A stretch of DNA of 14,006 nucleotides. It comes from Candidatus Poribacteria bacterium (lineage in GTDB: Bacteria; Poribacteria; WGA-4E; GCA-2687025). The notes under the pieces are model-generated. The model had not been told where the DNA came from, ran no database searches, and saw nothing but the letters and a program-made list of their open reading frames with translations. The DNA is taken from the NCBI GenBank assembly GCA_002687025.1, contig NYZG01000137.1:1-14006 (forward strand), written 5' to 3'. Both the position numbers and the translations under genes were made by a program. Positions within the stretch are counted from its first letter, which is position 1. Every line of letters starts with the position of its first letter. Below are positions 6,269 to 12,899 of the stretch, one piece after another.

Positions 6269-6934
6269 TCATTCGCTCGCGAGGAGACTCGCGAGTTCGG
6301 CGGCAACCGTCGCTCCCGTCGGCGTCTTACCGGGGGCGGGCGGTCCTTCGCCCCCGTCGCGGTAGGTCTCCCATACGGCGTACAGGGTCTGGCAGTCGCC
6401 CTGTCTGAGCTGCTCTCGCACCCTCATCAGGAGGTCGAGTAGCGAGTCATCCACGACCACAAAATCGGCGTCAGGATCTGTCTCTTCGTCCTCGTGCCAT
6501 TCGTCTTCGTAGTAGCCGGAGTGGTGCAGCTGACCCACGTCCAGTCGACATTCGATGGACACGATGACTCGGTTGTTCTCGTAGGCGACGTCGACGCCAA
6601 GCTCCTCTACGCCCTGGAAGGCGTATGCGCGAATCGTCTCTACGAGATCGTGATCCGTGGTTGGGAACGCCACACTCAGGGTCCACCAGTCGTAGCTCTC
6701 CGAGTACATGACGTCATAGTGTTCTGCCATGAGGGCTCCCCACCCGCCGGGGATGTCGTAGCCCTCGACGTGGTAGATGAAGCTCGCTCTCCGCGATGTC
6801 GGTAGAACGCGTGAGGAAAGGCGTCCCACGGCGGCGCGGGCCGCTGTGTCTAGAGGCTTATCCACGGCCAAGAACTCATAGGATGTCGAGCTGTGGTCGG
6901 CCAGGAATCCGTGACGCACGCTCAGAATCTTCAT
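6269..6934 (-). CDS. Acidic protein of unknown function, last gene of the helicase/radical SAM run
   Basis: This is a 221-residue protein starting MKILSVRHGFLADHSSTSYE. Distinctive segments include FIYHVEGYDIPGGWGALM (residues 52-69) and a very aromatic DVMYSESYDWWTLSVAF (74-90). The pattern of motifs looks strongly conserved, although I cannot name a domain. Residues 140-158 are highly acidic (YYEDEWHEDEETDPDADF) and the end is helical. No membrane segment or signal peptide. Its ATG lies 6 bp after the stop of the radical SAM gene, so the two are almost certainly co-transcribed and perhaps translationally coupled, making it a candidate partner or substrate of that enzyme. No catalytic motif is recognised. 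Confidence 0.85.
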   Translation of the reverse strand: MKILSVRHGFLADHSSTSYEFLAVDKPLDTAARAAVGRLSSRVLPTSRRASFIYHVEGYDIPGGWGALMAEHYDVMYSESYDWWTLSVAFPTTDHDLVETIRAYAFQGVEELGVDVAYENNRVIVSIECRLDVGQLHHSGYYEDEWHEDEETDPDADFVVVDDSLLDLLMRVREQLRQGDCQTLYAVWETYRDGGEGPPAPGKTPTGATVAAELASLLASE

Positions 6935-6940
6935 CGGCTT

Positions 6941-8335
6941 CTACCGCTCTCGTCGTGTTCTTGGTCGCTGGAACGTCTGTGTGGGGTCGGTCGAGGCTCC
7001 CGTAGGAAGCGTCCGGCTCCTGTCTGCCGCATCAGGACACCCTGGATCCGGACCGGTCGCGTTGTGAGTGAAGACTCGACATCCTCCACACACGTTGGCG
7101 GCCTGGCACGTCCCGCAGACTGAGCGCCTGAAGTGGCGATGCCGGCGAAAGTCACGTAGCCTGGTTAGCGCTTCCGACTCGGTCCATATCGCGCGTGGGT
7201 CGTCCGACAGGATATGTCCAGCTCGGAACCGTGGGTCCACCAACTGCGAGCACGGATAGATCGCGCCATCGGGCGATAGAGCAACGATCCTGGATCCGGC
7301 CACGCAGCCTCGTAGTCCGTTCCTCCGGGTCACTTCCGTTGGCAGCCCGCGAAAGAGGAACGACAGCGCGCAGTCCACTCTGATCTTGAGGTCCGGAAGG
7401 CTCGATGCGAGACGGGAAATGCGCTCTTCTACGCCGTGCAATTCTTCGGCGTCCGGCGCCTCTCTCCTCCATTGATCCAGGGCGGTCGGTGGCTTGTAGC
7501 GCAGTAGGGTGAGCCTTCTGAATCCCGCATCATGCAGAAGGCGCACCGCGTCCTCGGGACGCCGCAGCGTCGTGCGACAGAGGATGAGGTTGGCCCCAAC
7601 CGCAAGGTCGTTGTCCCTGGCCGTGTCGCATATCGTCCTCAGACGTTGCGCCTGCGTTCCGGGTGGATCCTGGAGTAGGTCGTGGTGGCGGACGCCTATC
7701 TGCAGGCATGTCAACGCCCCGGCAAGGGTGGCCATACGCGATGGAGTCAAATGATCGCCACCTGTTGTAACGTGCACGGAAAGGCCGCGGCCGACGGCAT
7801 GACGGATGAGGCCATCCAAGTCGTTCCTTACCAGGGGTTCTCCACCCCCAATGGCGAGTTGGAACACGCCCCATTCGGCAAACGCGTCGATCGCCGCCAA
7901 CGCCCGGGATGTAGTCAACTCCCCGTCGGTGTCCTTGTGACGCGCGGCGTAGCAGTAAGAGCAGTCGGCTTCACATCGGTATGTGACTGCCCAGTGAACC
8001 GCCTCTGGCGCCGTGAGATGGGGGATCGAGGGCCAGGGGCCGGCCGATACAGGCGCTGAGGTCTGATGGACCCCGGAGCAGGACCTGATCATCCCCAGAC
8101 CGCGCAGATCGCCGGCGATGGCTATCATCTCCTCACGACGAAGATCCGGTTCCAAGCGCTCTTCTCGAATCCGTTCGTGAGCGACATCGAGATGGACGCC
8201 ACCTCTTGCCAGCTCGAGTAGTCTGAGCGCTCCGCGATCCAGCTCGATCGTTGTGCCCGTGCGCGGGTCATAGACCAGTCCTCCGAAGGACTCCCTCCGC
8301 GTGCGAACACCCTCTGCGAGTCTGACGCGTTCCAT
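6941..8335 (-). CDS. RRE (PqqD-like)-radical SAM-SPASM peptide-modifying enzyme
   Basis: This is a 464-residue protein with three domains. Residues about 1-85 are PqqD-like (FGGLVYDPRTGTTIELDRGA), the RiPP recognition element that binds leader peptides. Residues about 112-320 are the radical SAM core, with the cluster motif C121-X3-C125-X2-C128 (CEADCSYC) and GGGEP at 163-167. The SPASM domain has C344-X12-G-X4-C362, then C407, C410, C416 and C419 (CGTCQAANVCGGC), and C433, enough ligands for auxiliary iron-sulfur clusters. Known enzymes with this order include sactipeptide and ranthipeptide synthases (AlbA, SkfB, CteB). ATG 8335 follows AAGGGA by 5 nt. The last 30 residues are basic and low in complexity. 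It lies between a helicase and an unknown protein; no precursor gene is evident. Substrate unknown. Confidence 0.9.
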   Translation of the reverse strand: MERVRLAEGVRTRRESFGGLVYDPRTGTTIELDRGALRLLELARGGVHLDVAHERIREERLEPDLRREEMIAIAGDLRGLGMIRSCSGVHQTSAPVSAGPWPSIPHLTAPEAVHWAVTYRCEADCSYCYAARHKDTDGELTTSRALAAIDAFAEWGVFQLAIGGGEPLVRNDLDGLIRHAVGRGLSVHVTTGGDHLTPSRMATLAGALTCLQIGVRHHDLLQDPPGTQAQRLRTICDTARDNDLAVGANLILCRTTLRRPEDAVRLLHDAGFRRLTLLRYKPPTALDQWRREAPDAEELHGVEERISRLASSLPDLKIRVDCALSFLFRGLPTEVTRRNGLRGCVAGSRIVALSPDGAIYPCSQLVDPRFRAGHILSDDPRAIWTESEALTRLRDFRRHRHFRRSVCGTCQAANVCGGCRVFTHNATGPDPGCPDAADRSRTLPTGASTDPTQTFQRPRTRRER

Positions 8336-8460
8336 ACAGTTCCCTTGTCATCTCCGGCGGTGGGAGCAAGTCCCGACGTCCAATCAGCGCCCGCCTCTGA
8401 TCTGATGAGGTTTTCCACGGCAGATAGATCGAGCGGTCGCTTCGACGCGATGTGTGTGGG
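8336..8460 (-). other. 125-bp spacer between helicase and radical SAM genes
   Basis: This is where a precursor peptide could be expected. Read on the minus strand, the frame in phase with the helicase stays open after its TGA (8463-8461), through this spacer and into the radical SAM gene, stopping at 8125. Within the spacer it encodes KRPLDLSAVENLIRSEAGAD and then WTSGLAPTAGDDKGT, which looks moderately protein-like. The first recognised start in it is GTG 8418, without a ribosome-binding site. I cannot show that it is translated. Confidence 0.3.
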
Positions 8461-9828
8461 TCAGCCGTAGGCGACGTGTTCCCTTCGTCGGGAGCTGGTG
8501 AACATCTCCGAGGTGTCCTGCGCGACGAGTTCGTAGAGTACGGCCTTCTTGCCTTCCTGTTTGCGGAGGATGCGTCCCAATCTCTGCACGTGCTCCCGCA
8601 CGGAGCCACTTCCTGAGATGACGATGCCGACGTTGGCTTCGGGCATGTCGACGCCTTCGTTCAGGACGCGGGACGTGGCGAGGACGTTGTAGATCCCGGA
8701 GCCGAACCGCTCGAGGATCTTGCTGCGCTCGGTGACCTTGGTCTGGTGCGTGATGACGGGGACGAGGAAGCGTCGGGACATCTCGTAGGCGGCGGCGTTG
8801 CGCTCCGTGAAGAGCAGGACGCGGTCGTCGCGATGCCTGTGTAGCAAGTGCTCGACGTAGGTCATCTTGGACGGCGCGGCAAACGCGAGCTGTCTTTGCT
8901 CCTGATACGCCTTCATGGCGCGTCGTCCCTCAGCGCTTATCGACGACCTCATCACGAATTGCGACCATCCGTCGGGAGTACTCATCCGTATTCCCTGCTG
9001 GAACACGAAGTCGCGGTAGATGCCACGCGCCTTCTCGTATGCGACGCGCTCCTGGTCGGTGAGTTCGACGAGGATCCGCTCAACGCTGTAATCGGCAAGG
9101 TAGTCACCGGCAAGTTCGTCGACGCCACGCCGGTAGACGATGGGTCCGACCAGCCGCGGCAGGAGTTCGGCGCGTCCGTCGGCGCGTTCCGGCGTTGCGG
9201 TCAGCCCGAGTCGATACGGGGCCAGGCACGACTGCGCCGCCAGGGAGTAGGCGTCTCCGGGCAGGTGATGACACTCGTCGAAGACGACTATCCCGAAGGT
9301 GGCTCCCAGTCTCTCCATGTGGATGAATGCGGAGTCGTAGGTGGCGACGGTGATCGGCTTGACGATGTGTTCCCCGCCTCCGAGTACGCCGACATCGCGC
9401 CGGAAGGTGGTTCTCAGCTGGTCGTACCATTGCGCGATCAGGTCGAGGGTGGGCGCTATGACGAGCGTGTCCCGTCGCATGGCATCGATGGCCAGCAATG
9501 CGACGTCGGTCTTCCCGGCTCCGGTGGGCAGTACCACGAGTCCGCGTCCACCGGCTTTCCGCCATGCTTCGAGCGCTTCGGTCTGGAACGGTCTGGGTTC
9601 TCGTCGCACCTGAAGTCCATCTTCGAGGACGTCGTACCGTCTCGCTTCGTCTTCGTAGGGGATCTTGGTGCCGATGAGGGAGAGGACGATGTCGGCATAG
9701 GCGACGGCGGGAGCGCGGAAGCATGCCGTTCTCGCGTCCCATCGACAGGCGTCGGGAAGCGGAGTGGAGCCGTCCTGATCAGGTCCCCGTATTTCGATCG
9801 TTCCGGCGACGAAGCGCAATTGAACCAC
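8461..9828 (-). CDS. XPB/Rad25-like superfamily 2 DNA helicase
   Basis: I choose GTG at 9828 because GAGGA lies 7 nt upstream (9840-9836 on the plus strand); the upstream extension to 9963 is shadow-like. That gives 455 residues. Residues 1-75 are an N-terminal domain. The RecA-like lobes follow, with a Q-type RPFQTEALEAW (79-89), Walker A PTGAGKT (101-107), DECH (184-187), TATP (210-213), VLNEGVDMPEA (388-398) and motif VI QRLGRILR (415-422). TATPERADGRAELL places ERAD where XPB proteins carry their RED motif, and about 75 residues between the lobes could form the thumb. Such enzymes are ATP-driven double-strand DNA translocases. It heads the run with the radical SAM and 221-residue genes. 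The archaeal/bacterial partner nuclease Bax1 is not in the window. Confidence 0.88.
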   Translation of the reverse strand: MVQLRFVAGTIEIRGPDQDGSTPLPDACRWDARTACFRAPAVAYADIVLSLIGTKIPYEDEARRYDVLEDGLQVRREPRPFQTEALEAWRKAGGRGLVVLPTGAGKTDVALLAIDAMRRDTLVIAPTLDLIAQWYDQLRTTFRRDVGVLGGGEHIVKPITVATYDSAFIHMERLGATFGIVVFDECHHLPGDAYSLAAQSCLAPYRLGLTATPERADGRAELLPRLVGPIVYRRGVDELAGDYLADYSVERILVELTDQERVAYEKARGIYRDFVFQQGIRMSTPDGWSQFVMRSSISAEGRRAMKAYQEQRQLAFAAPSKMTYVEHLLHRHRDDRVLLFTERNAAAYEMSRRFLVPVITHQTKVTERSKILERFGSGIYNVLATSRVLNEGVDMPEANVGIVISGSGSVREHVQRLGRILRKQEGKKAVLYELVAQDTSEMFTSSRRREHVAYG

Positions 9829-10102
9829 GTCAGAATCCTCGGTCGACCGCGTCGTGCTGCTCCTGCTAACAGGGTCGCACGACGGCGACCTGTGCGCACG
9901 CGCCGTCGGCCTCATGTATGAGAGAACGCCTCGAGCGGCCGCATTCTTTCGACGCGCCATCATACGCGCTATGCTGTCCAGGTGGCCGTGTCGCTTATCC
10001 CGAGCTTCGCGGACGCGCCCGGCGCCGGTCAGGGGTCGATCCGTCCCGTTCCGGCATACGGATGCCGGGGATCACGGGCCGTCGCAGCAGGAGGAGTTCT
10101 CC
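9829..10102. other. Divergent promoter region
   Basis: This 274-bp gap lies between the helicase start (minus) and the pRiA4b ORF-3 family gene (plus) and should carry promoters for both. On the plus strand TATGCT at 9970-9975 lies 17 bp after TTTCGA (9947-9952), a poor match to sigma70 (-10 4 of 6, -35 3 of 6). AGGAGGAG at 10089-10096 is the ribosome-binding site for GTG 10103. No coding frame here is convincing. Confidence 0.4.
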
Positions 10103-10669
10103 GTGGGGAACGTCAATAGGACGATCTATCAGATCAAGGTGACGCTGTGCGATATTGAGCCGCCGATCTGGCGTCGCCTCCATATCACAGGTGATACGAA
10201 CCTGGCGCAGCTGCACCGAATCCTGCAGATCACGATGGGGTGGGAGGACTATCACCTGTACCAGTTTGGCGTCGGCGGCTTCCAGTATGGCGTGCCCGAG
10301 TCGGACGTGTTCGCATCAGAATTGAAGGATGCTGAAACGGTGACGCTGGCCGAGATCGCGTCGGAAGGAGACACGTTCCACTACGAGTACGATTTCGGCG
10401 ATTCGTGGGAGCATGAGATTCTCGTAGAGGCGGTATCGTCAAGGGATGACATCTCGCACTATCCCCGGTGTGAGGGCGGCGCGCGCGCGTGTCCTCCGGA
10501 GGACTGTGGGGGGTCGTGGGGTTATGAGAATCTCCTCGCCGCGCTCGCAGATCCGAAGCATGAAGACCACGAAGATCTTACCGAATGGATTGGTGGCTCC
10601 TTCGACGCGGAAGCGTTCGATGTCGAGGCGATCAACCGTTCTCTGCAGACACGCGGACTTGCTCCGTGA
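10103..10669 (+). CDS. Plasmid pRiA4b ORF-3 family protein
   Basis: GTG at 10103 follows AGGAGGAG with 6 nt spacing and gives 188 residues. The family signature runs through the whole protein: IYQIKVTLCDIEPPIWRRL, then LAQLHRILQITMGWEDYHLY, then FHYEYDFGDSWEHEI, then a cysteine cluster ARACPPEDCGGSWGYENLL, then EWIGGSFDAEAFD. The length agrees with the family (roughly 180-200 for single-domain members). The family is common on plasmids and in accessory regions, and its biochemical role is not established as far as I know; the Cys/His-rich segment suggests metal binding. It is transcribed away from the helicase. An ST7/TPR-like gene starts 85 bp downstream on the same strand, so the two are probably co-transcribed. 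Confidence 0.92.
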   Translation: MGNVNRTIYQIKVTLCDIEPPIWRRLHITGDTNLAQLHRILQITMGWEDYHLYQFGVGGFQYGVPESDVFASELKDAETVTLAEIASEGDTFHYEYDFGDSWEHEILVEAVSSRDDISHYPRCEGGARACPPEDCGGSWGYENLLAALADPKHEDHEDLTEWIGGSFDAEAFDVEAINRSLQTRGLAP

Positions 10670-10730
10670 GCTGCCGGTACGAGCGTGAGGAGCTCTCCGG
10701 GACGGTTTGGTCGCCGGCGTGACCCGAGTA

Positions 10731-10757
10731 GGAGGAGGCTGCGAAGCAGCTACGATG
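10731..10757 (+). promoter_or_regulatory. Ribosome-binding site separated from the start by a small hairpin
   Basis: GGAGGAG (10731-10737) is an excellent Shine-Dalgarno sequence but lies 17 nt from ATG 10755. The hairpin GCTGC-GAA-GCAGC (10738-10750) fills the gap exactly; if folded, it leaves only TACG between site and start. It could bring the site into range, or tune initiation by opening and closing. Inferred from sequence only. Confidence 0.4.
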
Positions 10758-11756
10758 GCGAAGCGCAAACGTCCGCAGAAGTTGAAGAACGCCCACTCCT
10801 CGTCCCGCTCCCACCGGTTGCCCTTCGATCGTCGTGCGATGGAAAAAGCGACCTTTGAGGTGCATTTGGCGATCCAGGACCGAGAGCGAGACCGCCTGTT
10901 TGAATCCCACGATGAGATGAACGCCTTCTTGCGGGAGAAGATGGACTCGGGCGAACCGATGGTCGCGTCCGACATGGAGAAGACGCCTGTCGAGCGGGCA
11001 CAGACGCTGATGTACAAGGCGTGGGACGCCCGCGGGAAGAAGCGTCGCGTTCAGTTGGCTCGCCTGGCTCTGGACATGTCACCGGACTGCGCGGATGCCT
11101 ATGTACTTCTCGCAGAAGAGACCACTGATGACCCGGTCGAAGGCAGAGCGCTCTATGAGGAAGGGGTGCTGGCGGGAGAGCGGGCGTTGGGAGCGGAGAC
11201 GTTCGAGGAGGAGGAGGGAGCATTCTGGCTCTACGTCCCGACGCGACCCTACATGCGGGCTCGTTTCGGACTGGCGCAGTCGCTCTGGGCCCTCGGAGAG
11301 CTCCAGGAGGCGATTGAACACCTCCGCGAGATGCTGTGTCTCAACCCCAACGACAACCAAGGAGTGCGGTATCTCTTTGCCGTCTGTCTGCTCAGCGAGG
11401 ATATGGACGAGGAACTCGGCGAGCTGCTGGAACAGTATGAGGACGACCCGGCTCCCGACTGGCTCTACACGCGCGCCTTGTGGAAGTTCCGCGCGTCGGG
11501 GGTATGCCAGGAGTCGAAGGCGTATCTAGCGGAAGCTATCGAAGAGAATCCACTCGTCCTGGGTTACCTGTTCGGGCGGTGGGATATCCCCGAGAAAATA
11601 CCCGCTACCCTCGGCGCCGACCCGGACGATGACGCTGCGAACTATGTCGTCACCTCGGGTCATCTGTGGCATAAGACGGAGGGCGCCTTCGAGTGGCTGG
11701 CGGAAGAGATACTGGAACGAGGACAGCGTGTAAGGGCGTCTGATATCGGCCCATAG
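10755..11756 (+). CDS. ST7/tetratricopeptide-repeat-like protein
   Basis: ATG at 10755 gives 333 residues; the open frame to TTG 10707 has no suitable ribosome-binding site. The N-terminus is very basic (MAKRKRPQKLKNAHSSSRSH). From residue about 78 the protein is helical repeats: AQTLMYKAW, LARLALDMSPDCADAYVLLA (101-120), RPYMRARFGLAQSLWALGEL (164-183), EAIEHLREMLCLNPNDNQG (185-203) and later pairs. The SPDCADAYVLLAEE and LNPNDNQGVRYL segments match what I recall of bacterial relatives of eukaryotic ST7, a TPR-like scaffold. Such proteins mediate protein-protein contacts and no catalysis is expected. It lies 85 bp after the pRiA4b ORF-3 gene, in the same direction. The family call is moderate; the TPR-like nature is firm. 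Confidence 0.82.
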   Translation: MAKRKRPQKLKNAHSSSRSHRLPFDRRAMEKATFEVHLAIQDRERDRLFESHDEMNAFLREKMDSGEPMVASDMEKTPVERAQTLMYKAWDARGKKRRVQLARLALDMSPDCADAYVLLAEETTDDPVEGRALYEEGVLAGERALGAETFEEEEGAFWLYVPTRPYMRARFGLAQSLWALGELQEAIEHLREMLCLNPNDNQGVRYLFAVCLLSEDMDEELGELLEQYEDDPAPDWLYTRALWKFRASGVCQESKAYLAEAIEENPLVLGYLFGRWDIPEKIPATLGADPDDDAANYVVTSGHLWHKTEGAFEWLAEEILERGQRVRASDIGP

Positions 11757-12022
11757 GGGCGTCTGCATTTCCGGCGCATCGCGCAATGGAAGACCGCATC
11801 CTGTGCTACACAATCGCCGTTGCTGGCATCCAGGTGTTGAGCGCGTGGACCGCTGCCATCGAGTGCGCGTATTCCGTGGGTTCCGTGACCCGTGGCGTAG
11901 GCTGCGTTGCGCTACACCTCTCTCGATACGCGGCAATCCGCGCGTTACGCGCGACGGGACTGATGTCGGCCGATTCCTAAGGTCGGCGTCAGGTCGCGCT
12001 GCTAAGTGGGTCCACGTAGTCG
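11757..12022. other. Palindrome-rich stretch without a confident gene
   Basis: It contains two overlapping hairpins that cannot form together: CGCGG-CAAT-CCGCG (11929-11942) and CGCGCG-TTA-CGCGCG (11939-11953). Upstream is GGGT-TCCGTG-ACCC around 11878-11891. A 64-codon frame from ATG 11786 to a TAA at 11978-11980 (MEDRILCYTIAVAGIQVLSA...) is mildly protein-like but has no ribosome-binding site, so I do not call it. The stretch follows the ST7-like gene and may include its transcription end. Confidence 0.3.
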
Positions 12023-12543
12023 GTGGGGCAGTGGGTGGCTCCGTCAGTGACGTCGGCCTGGAAGTCGCGAAGACGCTGCCGCTTCCCGGCGCAGCGTGTC
12101 GCGCCTTATCTTGCACCCGCCGCGACGACAGGGAGATCCTCGTCCTATCACACTGAATATGGCATAGACGTGACCAGACTCATTCCACAGGACATCTACG
12201 CCTGGAAGACCACACGACAGGGTGTGCATGAGTTTCACTGGTCGGGGTGGCAGCTGCTTCCGGAGGAGCGGGATGACAGAACCGGTGGCCTATCGGCGCA
12301 CACCGGTCGGTGTGTCCTTGCAGGTGTTATAGCCTGGCGTGATCCGTCCACCGCGGAGGACATCTTTGTCCATGCGCTGGTCACCGAGGCGATGAGCCGT
12401 TGCTGGCCTATGAGCGTTACGCCGCCGCGCCGACGATCACATTTGGAGCGCTAGAGAAGATCCAAGACGCACAAGACTCTGAGTACCGGCGGGCACTGGC
12501 AGAGATCGCACGTCGTCGAGAACGCGCCCTAGCATTCCGTTGA
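12023..12543 (+). pseudogene. Probable frameshifted gene remnant
   Basis: The frame ending at 12454 becomes protein-like from about 12140: YHTEYGIDVTRLIPQDIYAW, then GVHEFHWSGWQLLPEE, then CVLAGVIAWRDPSTAEDIFV and HALVTE. After about 12388 it turns into shadow-like PPRRRSHLER. From there the neighbouring frame carries the signal to a TGA at 12541-12543: GDEPLLAYERYAAAPTITFG, then ALEKIQDAQDSEYRRALAEI. I read this as one gene broken by a single-base indel near 12385-12395. The beginning (12023-12140) is unconvincing, so the true start may be lost. Family not recognised. It lies next to an IS110 element, where decay is common. A sequencing error or chance frames are alternatives. Confidence 0.35.
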
Positions 12544-12899
12544 CGGTTGGGGCGTACCGCCCTACGAGGGTGTCAGCCCCCAATCTCCAAGTGTGTGGCG
12601 TACAGGGTCACGTACCCGCCCGCCTTCTTGTATCTAGACGAGATCGATATCTTGCATGGGTTTCCCTAGTCAGGGACGCTTGGCGGGGAAAAGGAGAGGG
12701 TGAATCTGAGAAGTCTTCTTGGGCTTGGAGCCCGTTTATCCGAAGAGATCCCTTCTCCACCTCTGGAACATAGAGACCGGACGGTATCGTAGGTCGCCCG
12801 CGGAGTGCCGTAGCAGGCTGCAACGCGCACTCCGCGGGATGAACCTGAATCCACAAGATTGGTCCAGGACCAGAGATAACACAGACCGGGAGTCGCGTC
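12544..12899 (+). ncRNA. Non-coding region upstream of the IS110 transposase, candidate bridge RNA
   Basis: No convincing gene lies here. Structures seen include GGGCG-TAC-CGCCC (12550-12562), GGGCT-TGG-AGCCC (12721-12733), a perfect 12-bp hairpin CCCGCGGAGTGC/GCACTCCGCGGG (12797-12808 and 12827-12838, 18-nt loop), and a dyad TGGTCC-A-GGACCA (12860-12872) 28 bp before the transposase start. IS110-group elements encode a structured bridge RNA in the non-coding end upstream of the transposase, with loops that pair with donor and target DNA. The strong hairpin is in the right place, but the RNA ends and loops are not defined. Confidence 0.35.
12797..12838 (+). repeat. Perfect 12-bp hairpin upstream of IS110 transposase
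   Basis: CCCGCGGAGTGC (12797-12808) pairs fully with GCACTCCGCGGG (12827-12838). The 18-nt loop contains GCA-GGC-TGC, which could pair internally. It is the strongest simple hairpin in the window, 61 bp before the transposase ATG. It is best explained as part of the IS110 bridge RNA or a regulator of transposase expression. Confidence 0.55.

Noticed and set aside
8848..9921. 357-codon plus-strand open frame
   Set aside because: Lies opposite the helicase gene, which has all superfamily 2 motifs; the plus frame has no motif and no ribosome-binding site.
9829..9963. 45-residue N-terminal extension of the helicase
   Set aside because: R/S/T-rich shadow-like sequence; GAGGA is placed 7 nt before GTG 9828.
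11786..11980. 64-codon ORF starting MEDRILCYTIAVAG
   Set aside because: Somewhat protein-like, but it has no ribosome-binding site and spans the palindrome cluster; not strong enough to call.
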